Positions 26,625-35,088 are shown, numbered from the stretch's first letter. The stretch is 64,000 nucleotides of DNA from Granulicella aggregans (GCF_014203275.1 NZ_JACHIP010000004.1:1-64000); one strand, 5' to 3'. A program made the numbers and translations. The notes: a model not told the origin generated them from the letters alone.

Positions 26625-26959
26625 AAGACCCTTTCCCGCGGTAGCAGCACCTTGAACAGCACGCCGTAGATCACCGCCGCCCCACCAATTCCAGACACCG
26701 CCGCAATCAACATCACCAGCACTCCAAACAGCCCAGTATGCGACCGCAGCAGGTATCCCACGCCACCAAACCAGCAGAGAAACGCAGGAAGCGTAAACCC
26801 ATTCAGCACCGACATATTCCCCGAACCATGCGTATGGGTAGGAACATGCCCATGTCCAAAGTGGATATGCCCCACATGCACCCGTCCCAGCCCGGTAAAC
26901 ATCGCCAGAACACTCATCACCAGCCCCAACACAAAACACACCAGATAAACAGTGGTCAC
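26405..26959 (-). CDS. NfeD/YuaF-like membrane protein with OB-fold domain
   Basis: A 184-residue protein with two or three membrane segments (about residues 4-24, 52-72 and 74-100), a His-rich loop between the first two (HVGHIHFGHGHVPTHTHG), and a C-terminal beta-rich domain of about 70 residues (MDGVVARVSDEIRADGGLGEILFSQTGARRSAAARS) typical of the OB fold of NfeD/YuaF proteins. These partner with flotillins and affect membrane fluidity. Its start overlaps the XRE gene stop and flotillin follows about 480 bases downstream. The His-rich loop is unusual and might bind metal. Confidence 0.82.
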   Translation of the reverse strand: MTTVYLVCFVLGLVMSVLAMFTGLGRVHVGHIHFGHGHVPTHTHGSGNMSVLNGFTLPAFLCWFGGVGYLLRSHTGLFGVLVMLIAAVSGIGGAAVIYGVLFKVLLPRERVLTAEETRMDGVVARVSDEIRADGGLGEILFSQTGARRSAAARSETGEAIERGTEVVVLGYAKGVATVSRLDDV

Positions 26960-27522
26960 TTCTTGTCCTCTTTCCGTGAGTCCTTCTTGCCGCCCTTTTT
27001 ACGGTCTTTCTTCCCAGCCTTCTTGCTATCGGACTCGGCCACAACCGAAGTCCCATCAAGCCCCAGCGCAGCCCCCAGCCTCTCCACCAGCGCCGGCGTC
27101 TTCAACACCGCCTCCAGCAGCAACAAGCACCGCCGCGAATCCGCATGCTGCGACACCGCTAGCAAAGCCCTGCAAAGCTCGGGATCTTTCCGCCCAAACC
27201 TCTCCGCCCCGCCGACCAGCCAAAGATCCAGCTTGTCCTCGATGATCTCCGCCGTCCGCAGCTCCGCCTGAAAGTCCTCCGGGTCCTCCACCAGATATCC
27301 CGGATGCACCTTGAAGAACTTCGCCAGCAGCAGCCGCGTCGTGTTGGTCAAATGCGGCCGCGAGCCCGACTCCAGCTGCGAAAGATAAGATTGCGACAAC
27401 CCCTTACCCTTCGTCTCCGCCGCAATCGCCTTCAAAAGCTCCTGCTGCGTCATCGCCCGCCCCAACCCGCGCAGCGACCCCTCAACCTCTCTCAGATACC
27501 GAACCTTGTCCGCCAGCTTCAC
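26956..27522 (-). CDS. XRE-family helix-turn-helix regulator with Lys-rich tail
   Basis: A 188-residue protein. Residues about 5-75 form an XRE-type helix-turn-helix domain (MTQQELLKAIAAE, then GLSQSYLSQLESGSRPHLTNTTRLLLAKFF), followed by a helical region and a tail of repeated Lys/Asp/Gly (about 165-188). I prefer the GTG at 27520-27522, which has GAGGG upstream, to a TTG 30 bases earlier. Its stop overlaps the NfeD-like start (ATGA), so it likely controls its own operon with the membrane proteins. The basic tail may bind DNA non-specifically or membrane lipids, which is inference. Confidence 0.85.
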   Translation of the reverse strand: MKLADKVRYLREVEGSLRGLGRAMTQQELLKAIAAETKGKGLSQSYLSQLESGSRPHLTNTTRLLLAKFFKVHPGYLVEDPEDFQAELRTAEIIEDKLDLWLVGGAERFGRKDPELCRALLAVSQHADSRRCLLLLEAVLKTPALVERLGAALGLDGTSVVAESDSKKAGKKDRKKGGKKDSRKEDKK

Positions 27523-27535
27523 TGCGTCTAACCCT

Positions 27536-27577
27536 CGTATTACGAATCGCAATATTTATATCGCAATCCGCAATACG
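27536..27577. promoter_or_regulatory. Candidate operator upstream of the XRE gene
   Basis: An AT-rich island in otherwise GC-rich DNA. It holds two copies of ATCGCAAT (27546-27553 and 27560-27567) and a third related TCCGCAAT (27567-27574), enclosed by CGTATT (27536-27541) and AATACG (27572-27577). Such repeats directly before the gene of a helix-turn-helix regulator suggest an autoregulatory operator. This is pattern-based only. Confidence 0.4.
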
Positions 27578-27960
27578 ACGCAAGATGCCTATAGGCCTCA
27601 CCCAGCGAGAAAATCCGGGTGCCCCATCCGTGGCTCGCCTTTGGCCACGGGTGGGACATTCGTGCAAAGCACGAGCCGCTCTTCTCCACTCCCCAAACCC
27701 CGTCATCCTGAGCGAAGTCCCTCGCAGCGCTTCACCGCGAGGGACGCAGTCGAAGGACCTGCTGTTGCCGTTGCCCTGCTGTGCCGTTGCAATTGCAGTT
27801 GCAGTTGCAGTTTTTGCCGTCATCCTGAGCGAAGCGAAGGACCCGCCACCCCTCCCGCACCCCGCACAACCGCTCGAACCTTTCCGCCACCAATCGGGTG
27901 CCCCACCCATGGCTCGCACTTGGCCATGGGTGGGACATTCGTGCAAAGCACGAACCGCCT
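27578..27960 (+). repeat. Repeat cluster upstream of the XRE operon
   Basis: Contains two GGGTGCCCCA hairpins (27617-27656 with stem CCGTGGC/GCCACGG; 27896-27935 with CCATGGC/GCCATGG), each followed by ATTCGTGCAAAGCACGA. Between them lie a long-form GTCATCCTGAGCGAAG element with stem TCCCTCGC/GCGAGGGA (about 27701-27757), a TTGCNG tract (about 27760-27818) and a short GTCATCCTGAGCG element (27820-27845). Confidence 0.72.
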
Positions 27961-30609
27961 TTACTCCGCCCGCAAAGCCTCCACCGGGTTAACCATCGCC
28001 GCCCGCCTAGCCGGCAGATAACTAGCCACCATAGCCGACACCCCCAACACCGTCGCCACACTTCCCAGCGTCCCCACATCCCACGCCGCCGTCCCAAACA
28101 ACAACGATCGCATCAGCATCGCCGCTCCCACCGCGCACCCCAGCCCCGCCACAATCCCCCAACCCGCAAGCCACCCAGCCTCGCGCAGAATCAGCCCATA
28201 AACACTGCCGCGCTGCGCCCCCAGCGCCATCCTCACCCCAATCTCCCGCGTCCTCTGGCTCACCGAGTAAGCAATCACCCCATACAGCCCCACCACGCTC
28301 AGCACCAGAGCCAGCACCGCAAATCCACCCACCAGCCACGCCGACGACCGGTGCAGATACGCCGTCTCCGAGTCATTGATCCGCGCCCCCATCGTCGCCT
28401 CGTCCGCCGTTCCCAGCGCCGGATCGATCCTGTGAATGGCCGCCACAATCGAAGGCATCATTCCCGTCTCATCCTGAGAAGTCCGCACCACCAGGCTGAA
28501 GTAAGAATCGGGACTCTGCGCAAAAGGCTCATACTCCGTAGCCCACGTCTCCGTATCGAGCGACGCCTCCCGCACATCCTCCACAACTCCCACAATCGTC
28601 CGCAACGTCTTTGGGTCGAGCCCCGTGCCGCCAAACACCTTCCCAATCGGATCCTCGCCCGGATAGTACTTCTTCGCAAACGCCTCGTTCACCATCACCA
28701 CCTTCGGCTTCGAAACATCGTCCGCATCGTTGAAGTGCCGCCCCCGCAACAGCCGCGTTCCCAACGCCGCGAAGAATCCCGGACTCACCTCGCGCTCATT
28801 CACCTCGATATGCTTCCCGTCATACGGCCGCCCCACAAACCGAATCCAATCCGTATTCCCATTCCCGCTCAAAGGCAGGACACTCGTCGTTCCCGCCGCC
28901 TTCACTCCCGGCTGCGCGGAGACTTCATCCACCACTCGCTTCATCAGCGCCGTCTGCTTCACCCCATCCGCATACTGCAGGTCCGGCATTGCCACGGAGA
29001 TCGTCGCCAGGTGGTCCGGCACAAATCCCATCTCCACATTCAGCAGCTTGTAGAAGCTCTTCGCCAGCAACCCCGCGCCCACCAGCAGCACCACCGCAAT
29101 CGCCAGCTCCACCACCACTAAATGCGATCCCAGCCGCCGCCACAATACTCCCGCCGATCCGCGCGATCCCTCCGCCAGCCCCTCGCGCACATTCACGCCT
29201 GCAAGCCGCAACATCGGCGTCACGGAGAACACCACCGCCGCCATCAGAGCCACCCCACCGGCAAACAACATCACATGCAGATTCGCACCCAGCCCATTCA
29301 GGTACGGCATCCGCACCAGCATGTCCTTCGACAGCAGATGCAACAAAAGCTTCATCGCCCCCAGCGCCGCAACCAGCCCAATCACGCTACCGGCACCGAC
29401 CAGCAACAACGCCTCGGTGATGAACTGCCGCGACAGCCGCCCTCGCGATGCCCCCAGCGCCCCACGCACAGCAATCTCCCGCCGCCGGCTCTCCGACCGC
29501 ACCAGCAACAAACTCGACACATTCACGCAAGCAATCAACAGCAGCAATCCAGCCCCTCCAAGCAACGTCAGCAGGATCGGCCGCATGTCCCCAATAAACG
29601 CCTCCGACAGCGGAATCACGCTCGCCTTCTGCCCCCGATTCGAGTCCGGATACTGCCCCTCCAGCCGATCGGCAATCGTCTCCATCTCCGCCTGCGCCGC
29701 CGCAACCGTCACGCCATCCTTCACCCGCGCCACGCCGATCAGGTTGTGGCAACTCCGTCGGTCCTCACACCCCTTGCTCTGCTGCAGCACCTCCCAGAAC
29801 TCCGCATTGTTCCTGCGAATGAATTGAAAGCTCTCCGGCAGCACGCCCACAATCGTCATCGGAACGCCGCTAAGCTCAACCGTCTTTCCAATCACGTCTC
29901 TGCTTCCCGCATACCTCCGCTGCCAAGCCGGATAGCTCAGGATCACACTCTTCGCCGCCCCCGGCTGGTCTTCTCCCGCATAGAAGTCACGCCCCACCAC
30001 CGGCACAACTCCCAGCGTCCGAAAGAACCCATCCGTCACCCTCATCCCCGTGACCACCTCCGATCCCTTATCGGTCGGCAGCAACGCCCCCGTCCCCGTA
30101 TAAGCCGCGAACGAGCTGAACACCTTGTTGTCCCGCTTCCAGTCCACGTAATCCATGTAAGAAAGATTCGCCCGCCCCATCATCGCGATCGTCTCCGTCA
30201 CATCGACCAGCTGCGTAGGCTGCCGATAAGGCAGCGGCTGAATCAACGCCGCATCGACAAACGCAAAGATAGCCACGCTCGCCGCCATCCCCAACGCCAG
30301 CATCGCCACCGCCGTCACGGCAAACCCCGGGCTCCGCCGCAACTGCCGCGCAGCGAATCGCAGGTCCTGCATCAGCGTCTCAAGAAACGGCAACGTACTC
30401 TGTTCGCGATAAGCCTGCTTCGTCATCTCGACTCCTCCCAACTTCAAAATCGCCTGCCGCCGAGCCTCACGCGCATCCATCCCCGCCCGCACGTTGTCAT
30501 CGATATGCATCACAAGGTGGCTCTCAATCTCCGCACGCATCTCCAACTCGCGCCGCCCACTAGGCACGATCCCCGCCACCCGCCGCAGCAAAACCCGCAC
30601 CCATCTCAT
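27961..30609 (-). CDS. Large MacB/FtsX-type permease (acidobacterial orphan permease family)
   Basis: An 882-residue membrane protein. Residues 1 to about 75 form a helical cytoplasmic prefix (RRELEMRAEIESHLVMHIDDNVRAGM), then QDLRFAARQLRRSPGFAVTAVAMLALGMAA leads into the first membrane segment. Two MacB-periplasmic/FtsX modules follow, each with an extracytoplasmic domain and three more membrane segments (LLGGAGLLLLIACVNVSSLLL in the middle; SAWLVGGFAVLALVLSVVGLYGVIAYSVSQRTREIGVRMALGA near the end). Proteins of this design are heavily duplicated in acidobacteria and usually lack an adjacent ATPase, as here. A PadR regulator gene lies upstream on the same strand. The cargo is unknown. Confidence 0.92.
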   Translation of the reverse strand: MRWVRVLLRRVAGIVPSGRRELEMRAEIESHLVMHIDDNVRAGMDAREARRQAILKLGGVEMTKQAYREQSTLPFLETLMQDLRFAARQLRRSPGFAVTAVAMLALGMAASVAIFAFVDAALIQPLPYRQPTQLVDVTETIAMMGRANLSYMDYVDWKRDNKVFSSFAAYTGTGALLPTDKGSEVVTGMRVTDGFFRTLGVVPVVGRDFYAGEDQPGAAKSVILSYPAWQRRYAGSRDVIGKTVELSGVPMTIVGVLPESFQFIRRNNAEFWEVLQQSKGCEDRRSCHNLIGVARVKDGVTVAAAQAEMETIADRLEGQYPDSNRGQKASVIPLSEAFIGDMRPILLTLLGGAGLLLLIACVNVSSLLLVRSESRRREIAVRGALGASRGRLSRQFITEALLLVGAGSVIGLVAALGAMKLLLHLLSKDMLVRMPYLNGLGANLHVMLFAGGVALMAAVVFSVTPMLRLAGVNVREGLAEGSRGSAGVLWRRLGSHLVVVELAIAVVLLVGAGLLAKSFYKLLNVEMGFVPDHLATISVAMPDLQYADGVKQTALMKRVVDEVSAQPGVKAAGTTSVLPLSGNGNTDWIRFVGRPYDGKHIEVNEREVSPGFFAALGTRLLRGRHFNDADDVSKPKVVMVNEAFAKKYYPGEDPIGKVFGGTGLDPKTLRTIVGVVEDVREASLDTETWATEYEPFAQSPDSYFSLVVRTSQDETGMMPSIVAAIHRIDPALGTADEATMGARINDSETAYLHRSSAWLVGGFAVLALVLSVVGLYGVIAYSVSQRTREIGVRMALGAQRGSVYGLILREAGWLAGWGIVAGLGCAVGAAMLMRSLLFGTAAWDVGTLGSVATVLGVSAMVASYLPARRAAMVNPVEALRAE

Positions 30610-30865
30610 ACCGCCTCACCCCCGACAAACCGGGTGCCCCACATCTCGCCTCTGAGATGTGGGATCAATTCGCCACAAAATCGGGTGCCCCACCCATGGC
30701 TAGCCTTCGGCCATGGGTGGGACTCTCTCACCATGCGCCACCACCATGTGCCCCATTCATCGCGCCTTTGTCTCGCGCGATGAGTGGGTCTCCCCCAAAA
30801 CCCGGGTGCCCCATCCATGGCTCGCCTTTGGCCATGGGTGGGATGTACAAACTTCCCCAGCCCTC
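30610..30865 (+). repeat. Four hairpin repeats in tandem
   Basis: Four repeats lie almost back to back: GGGTGCCCCA with stem CATCTC/GAGATG (30632-30663), with stem CCATGGC/GCCATGG (30683-30722), TGTGCCCCATTCATCGCG with right arm CGCGATGAGTGGG (about 30749-30788), and again the CCATGGC type (30804-30843). The same leader with three different stems side by side shows the stem is the variable part. Confidence 0.75.
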
Positions 30866-31213
30866 TCATACCGCCTCATCCGGAGCAAGAAACCGTGCCA
30901 GAATAGCCGTAGTCTGTTCCCAGTTCTTCGCCTCGCGCGCCAGCTGCTTCCGCCCCGCCCGAGTCAGCGAATAGAACTTAGCCTTGCGATTATTCTCCGA
31001 GACGCCCCACTCAGCCGCAATCGCGCCCTCCTGCTCCAGCTTCAGCAGAGCCGGATAGAGCGTCCCATAGTTCAACTCCAGCACGTCCCCACTGGTCTGC
31101 TCAATCCGCCGAGCGATCCCATACCCATGCAGCGACCCCATCGCCTCGATAGTCTTCAGCACCATCAAAGCCAAAGTCCCCTGCCATACATCCGCCCGAT
31201 CTTTCGCACCCAT
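30866..31213 (-). CDS. PadR-family transcriptional regulator
   Basis: A 115-residue winged-helix repressor. The start DVWQGTLALMVLKTIEAMGSLHGYGIARRIEQTSG and ELNYGTLYPALLKLEQEGAIAAEWG form the PadR DNA-binding domain, with a C-terminal dimerisation helix (YSLTRAGRKQLAREAKNWE). AGGAG lies upstream of the ATG. Small PadR proteins commonly sit next to large permeases of this kind in acidobacteria and control them; two matching dyads just upstream of this gene fit autoregulation. Confidence 0.92.
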   Translation of the reverse strand: MGAKDRADVWQGTLALMVLKTIEAMGSLHGYGIARRIEQTSGDVLELNYGTLYPALLKLEQEGAIAAEWGVSENNRKAKFYSLTRAGRKQLAREAKNWEQTTAILARFLAPDEAV

Positions 31214-31220
31214 AGAGTCT

Positions 31221-31273
31221 CCTATTGCCTAACCATAGGAATAAAATCACATTCCCTATGGGAAAGCAATAGG
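31221..31273. promoter_or_regulatory. Twin PadR operator candidates CCTAT-N9-ATAGG
   Basis: Two dyads with the identical layout CCTAT-N9-ATAGG at 31221-31239 and 31255-31273, centres 34 bases apart, starting 8 bases upstream of the PadR gene. The spacers differ (TGCCTAACC and GGGAAAGCA), so the arms are what is conserved. The minus strand also reads TTGCTT then TTTATT at promoter-like spacing between and through them. Confidence 0.65.
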
Positions 31274-31507
31274 AATCCTCAACCCGCAAAGACTTGTCAT
31301 CCTTCGCCGGAGGCGGAGGATCTGTTGTGGCCGTTGCCGTTGCCATTGCCGTTGCCGTTGCCGTTGCCGTTGCTCTTGTCGTTGCTAGTTTCTGCCGTTA
31401 TCCTGAGCGCAGCGAAGGACCCGCCACCCCGCTTGAATCACCACAACCGCCCGAAGCTTTCACCCACGAAACACCCGAATCAAGCCCGTTATGCCAAAAT
31501 ACCCACC
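31274..31507 (+). repeat. Repeat with TTGCCG hexamer tract
   Basis: TTGTCATCCTTCGCCGGAGGCGGAGGA (about 31295-31321) is followed by a run of TTGCCG/TTGCCA hexamers (about 31326-31393) and a GTTATCCTGAGCGCAGCGAAGGACCC element (about 31398-31423) with its CGCTTG...GCTTTC tail. The cupin gene promoter must lie within or just after it. Confidence 0.68.
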
Positions 31508-31843
31508 ATGCCCGAAGTCACCCGCGAACTCCTCCAAACCACGCCCATCGACGGCCTACCCGGCTGGGAGATGCGTCTCTTCCTCATCACCTACCCACCC
31601 GGGGCCGACGCCAGCAACCACTCGCATCCCGTCCCCGGCGTCGGCATGGTCCTCGAAGGCGCCATCATCTCTGCCTTCGACGACGATCCCGAAGAGACCT
31701 TCACCGCCGGCCAGAGCTTCTCCGACCGAGCCAGCCACCACCGCGTCAGCCGGAACGCCAGCCAAACCGAACCCATAAAATTCCTGATCGCCTACGCCGT
31801 CCGCCAAGGCGAACCCAACACCACCTGGCCCAGCGCAAAGTAA
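31508..31843 (+). CDS. Small cupin-domain protein
   Basis: A 111-residue single-domain cupin. The first metal-binding motif is visible as GADASNHSHPVPGVGMVLEGAI (G-x5-H-x-H-x-E-like) and the second as FTAGQSFSDRASHHRVSRNAS. The ATG at 31508 begins MPEVTRELLQTTPIDG. The open frame extends far upstream through repeat sequence, but that part is not coding. Cupins of this size are often oxygenases, isomerases or ligand sensors; no specific role can be assigned. Confidence 0.82.
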   Translation: MPEVTRELLQTTPIDGLPGWEMRLFLITYPPGADASNHSHPVPGVGMVLEGAIISAFDDDPEETFTAGQSFSDRASHHRVSRNASQTEPIKFLIAYAVRQGEPNTTWPSAK

Positions 31844-31898
31844 GACTCGGGTGCCCACCCATGGCAAGCCTTTGGCCATGGGTGGGCCGCCACGAACC
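31844..31898 (+). repeat. GGGTGCCCACCCATGGC hairpin repeat
   Basis: A CCCATGGC/GCCATGGG hairpin at about 31849-31888 between the converging cupin and aminopeptidase genes; its leader has lost one C compared with other copies. It could help end both transcripts. Confidence 0.6.
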
Positions 31899-33275
31899 CT
31901 ACCGCATAGCCGCCTCAACCTCATCTGCCGTATGCGGCAGCTTCTCCGCAAAATCAATCAACTTCCCCGAAGCATCCACATAAAACGTATCTTCGATCCG
32001 CACCCCGATCTTCTCCTCCGGGATATAGATCCCCGGCTCGATCGTGAACACCGACCCCACATCAAATGGTTTGCTGTAATCCGCCGGGTCATGCACATCG
32101 ATCCCGACCCCATGCCCAAGCCCATGCACGAAGTACTTCCCCAGCGGCTCGCCATGGAGGTCCTTGCCATGCGTATTGATGTAGTCATACGCAACCTTGT
32201 CCAGCAGGTCCGCCGGAGCATCCGCCCCCCTCTGGCTCACGTTCCCCATCTTCGACTTACCCGCCACAAACGCCGCTCTCGCCGCATTCTGCGCCCCCAG
32301 CACGATGTCGTAGATCTCCCGCTGTCGCGCCGTAAACTTACCACCTACCGGCATCGTCCGCGTCAAATCACTCGCATACATCGAGTACTCACCGGCAGCA
32401 TCGATCACCACCACATCGCCCTTCTCCATCACCCGTTCATTCGCCGAGTAATGCAGGACCGTCGAATTGAATCCCGATCCCACAATCGACGGATAGCTCA
32501 CCCGCTCGCATCCGCCCTCCATCATCTTCGCGACCTCGACACCCGCAACCGTCCTCTCCCGCACGCCGGGCTTGATCGCACGCATCCCCGCTAGTTGCGA
32601 CGCGATCGAAGCATCGGTAGCCTTTCGGATCAACTCAATCTCCGCCGCCGACTTCACCATCCGCAACGTTGTCGTCAGCGCGGTCACATCCTGCGGCGAC
32701 ACCTGCAATTCCTCCGCCCCCAGCACATTCGCCGCGAATCGCATCGCCCCGCGCGCCTGCTCGCCCTGCGGGTCGTTACCCACCTGAGTCCACACCGTCC
32801 TCACCCGCCGAGGATCTTCCTGCACAAACGCCCCTAACACCGCAGGCAATTGCGACAACGGCATCACCGCATCGACACCCAGCTTCTCCGCCGCCCCCGG
32901 GCTCGCCGCATCCAGCTTCTCACCCGTATACTTTTCGAGCACCGGGTTGCGCATCGGCAGAAACAGAATCTCGCGATAAGCATGCGCCGGCACCGGCGTC
33001 CCCAGCCGAGTCACCGCAGCCGGCCCCGCGCCAATCACCACCAACGCCCCCGCCGGCTCATTCGATCCCGTCAGGTAATAGAAGTCCTCATCCTGCCTGT
33101 AGTCCTGGTACTCCATCGCCGGCTCATGCGCCGCAAACACCACCGCCGCGCCGCCCTTCAGCATCGCCCCCAGCTTCACCCGACGATCGTGATACTCCCC
33201 CTTCGGCACCGACTCCAGTCCGAACGCCACCTGCGCCACCAGCAGCAATGCCACCACTCCAAACCGCTTCATCAT
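31899..33275 (-). CDS. Secreted Xaa-Pro aminopeptidase (M24B metallopeptidase)
   Basis: A 458-residue protein with a signal peptide (residues 1 to about 18, VALLLVAQVAFG). The N-terminal aminopeptidase-P domain runs to about 185 (YHDRRVKLGAMLKGGAAVVFAAHEP). The pita-bread catalytic domain shows all five metal ligands: two aspartates in VIDAAGEYSMYASDLTRTMPVGG, His in HGLGHGVGIDVHDP, Glu in FTIEPGIYIP and Glu in GVRIEDTFYV. It removes N-terminal residues before proline, probably in the periplasm. Length is normal for the family. Confidence 0.93.
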   Translation of the reverse strand: MMKRFGVVALLLVAQVAFGLESVPKGEYHDRRVKLGAMLKGGAAVVFAAHEPAMEYQDYRQDEDFYYLTGSNEPAGALVVIGAGPAAVTRLGTPVPAHAYREILFLPMRNPVLEKYTGEKLDAASPGAAEKLGVDAVMPLSQLPAVLGAFVQEDPRRVRTVWTQVGNDPQGEQARGAMRFAANVLGAEELQVSPQDVTALTTTLRMVKSAAEIELIRKATDASIASQLAGMRAIKPGVRERTVAGVEVAKMMEGGCERVSYPSIVGSGFNSTVLHYSANERVMEKGDVVVIDAAGEYSMYASDLTRTMPVGGKFTARQREIYDIVLGAQNAARAAFVAGKSKMGNVSQRGADAPADLLDKVAYDYINTHGKDLHGEPLGKYFVHGLGHGVGIDVHDPADYSKPFDVGSVFTIEPGIYIPEEKIGVRIEDTFYVDASGKLIDFAEKLPHTADEVEAAMR

Positions 33276-33369
33276 CGAATCGCTCCCTGAAATTCAGCTA
33301 TGTAGGAGGTATAGCACCACGCTTTCTACACCTGCGGCCCGACCTGCCCTCAGCTACACTTTTCCTACC

Positions 33370-34530
33370 ATGGTGACGATCTCACTCCAGCGAACCATCG
33401 CAGCTCTCCTCGCAACCTCCCTCAGCGCATCGGCCCAAACACCATCTCCTCAAACCACCTACATCCCTCCTACAACCTCCTCCCAAATAGAAAAGGTCAC
33501 CCAGCCGCCAGCCCTCAAGCTCCTCGCTCTCTCCACCCCCAGCCGCGTCTCCATCTCCTCCGGCGCAACACCGGACTACGTCACCCAGTGGCCCGGCGCC
33601 TACTTCAACACCGCCTTCCAGGGCACCACGCTCTACTTCACCGTCGGAGTCTCGAGAGAGGTCCTCCACCTGGCCATCGACAATCAGCCGCCGCTAATCC
33701 TCGCCACCCCTCAGCCCGGCCTCTATCGCGTCTCCGGCCTCTCGAACTCCCGCCACTCCGCCACCCTCTACATCGCCACCGAAAGCGCCTCCATGCCCCA
33801 GCACTTCGGCGGCTTCTCCATCCCCGTTGACGAAAGAGAGCTGCCCCCAGCCAGGCACTCTCGCCAGATGGAGTTCATCGGCGACTCCTTCACCGTCGGC
33901 TACGGCAACACCTCGCCTCAGCACGACTGCAACGCTCTCCCCGGCGGTGTCTATGCCGCCACCGATGACACCCAGGCCTCCGGCCCCCTCACCGCCGCCC
34001 ACTTCCACGCCGACTACCAGGTCAACGCCATCTCCGGCCGCGGCGTCGTCCGCAACTATCACGGCAATCCCGGAGACCTCGTCCCCGTCGCCTATCCGTA
34101 TCTCCTCCTCGACAAGCAGCAGCCCTACAGCGACCCCAACTGGCACCCGCAGGTGATCGTCGTCAGCCTCGGCACCAACGACTTCACGACCGGCCTCAAG
34201 CCTGACGAAAAGTGGAAGACCCGCGAAGATCTTCACGCCGACTTCGAGCAAACCTACATGCAGTTCCTCCAGAGTCTCCGCGCAAAGAACCCCAACGCCT
34301 ACCTCATCGTCTGGGCCACCAACCTCGCCCGTGGCGAGATCGCCACCGAGGGTCAACATGTCGTCGATAAGATGAAGTCCTCCGGCGAACAGAAGATCAC
34401 CTTCATCTCCTTCGACCAACTCACCTTCACCGGCTGCGACTCTCACCCCTCCGTTGCCGACGATAAAACCATCAGCTCCAAGATGGTGGAGTTCATCGAA
34501 GCCCATCCCACGATCTGGCAAGCCAGGTAG
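33370..34530 (+). CDS. Secreted SGNH esterase resembling CE2 carbohydrate esterases
   Basis: A 386-residue protein with a signal peptide (about 1-22, LSASAQ). Residues about 40-165 form a jelly-roll domain (TLYFTVGVSREVLHLAIDNQPP) and residues about 170-385 a GDSL hydrolase: RQMEFIGDSFTVGYGN with the serine, VVSLGTNDFTTG with the conserved Asn, and CDSHPSVADDK with the catalytic His. The order of jelly-roll then SGNH domain is that of CE2 acetyl-xylan esterases. It likely removes acetyl groups from plant polysaccharides. No ribosome site stands out. Confidence 0.85.
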   Translation: MVTISLQRTIAALLATSLSASAQTPSPQTTYIPPTTSSQIEKVTQPPALKLLALSTPSRVSISSGATPDYVTQWPGAYFNTAFQGTTLYFTVGVSREVLHLAIDNQPPLILATPQPGLYRVSGLSNSRHSATLYIATESASMPQHFGGFSIPVDERELPPARHSRQMEFIGDSFTVGYGNTSPQHDCNALPGGVYAATDDTQASGPLTAAHFHADYQVNAISGRGVVRNYHGNPGDLVPVAYPYLLLDKQQPYSDPNWHPQVIVVSLGTNDFTTGLKPDEKWKTREDLHADFEQTYMQFLQSLRAKNPNAYLIVWATNLARGEIATEGQHVVDKMKSSGEQKITFISFDQLTFTGCDSHPSVADDKTISSKMVEFIEAHPTIWQAR

Positions 34531-34635
34531 TCCATCACCCTGCGGCCCCAGCTTGCCGTCAGTTGAAGCTGGGTCGGTAAAGATAAGCCGGCTTCCCAGG
34601 ACGCATATCGGGTGAGTTCCCCATTCGCAAGGGCC
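34531..34635. repeat. Diverged module-border repeat, first copy
   Basis: CTTGCCGTCAGTTGAAGCTGG and TCGGTAAAGATAAGCCG (about 34552-34590) closely match 37129-37167. Both sit at the ends of gene blocks with unusual base use. Confidence 0.5.
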
Positions 34636-35064
34636 TTAGACTTGATCGCCGATTTTTGATTCCCATACGCGCGGCGGGTCGAAGTTGTAGTCGCTATAAC
34701 GCAGCCATCTCGTACGCACTACCAGCCAGACTATCCCCGTCCAGTGCGCACGAGCGGCACCGTCAGGCCATGTTTCGAAGTAGATAGCTTGTAACCGTAG
34801 AAGCTCGTCTCCGATAGGTTGCTCTGCGACGCCTTCGAGCTGTACCGTCTGTTCTCCATGCCAGCCGAGGACAAACGAACATCGAGGATCTTGAAGCAGA
34901 TTGGGATACTTACGTGAGGTCTTGAGCGTATCGAATACGATGTCCAGTTCCGGCGTGATCGCTACTCCAACAAGCGCGGACTGCGGAGTTCCGTCAGTAG
35001 ATACGCTTGATAGGACACCATATCGCTGACGCCTCATGTATTCGTAGAGTTCTTGCCTCTCCAT
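34636..35064 (-). CDS. Pyridoxamine 5'-phosphate oxidase-like flavin-binding protein
   Basis: A 142-residue split-barrel protein: RQRYGVLSSVSTDGTPQSALVGVAITPELDIVFDTLKTSRKYPNLLQDPRCSFVLG is the usual N-terminal half of PNPOx-like proteins, which bind FMN or F420. The C-terminal part (TGIVWLVVRTRWLRYSDYNFDPP) ends in the substrate-side strand. The ATG at 35062-35064 has GGGGTG upstream and is preferred over one eight codons earlier. Activity is uncertain; many relatives are general flavin or deazaflavin reductases. Confidence 0.85.
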   Translation of the reverse strand: MERQELYEYMRRQRYGVLSSVSTDGTPQSALVGVAITPELDIVFDTLKTSRKYPNLLQDPRCSFVLGWHGEQTVQLEGVAEQPIGDELLRLQAIYFETWPDGAARAHWTGIVWLVVRTRWLRYSDYNFDPPRVWESKIGDQV

Positions 35065-35088
35065 CGCACACCCCAACTTACCGTTCAT

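Noticed and set aside
30713..31507. Long N-terminal extension of the small cupin protein
   Set aside because: It runs through hairpin repeats, the reverse of the PadR gene and the hexamer tract; the cupin domain is complete from the ATG at 31508.
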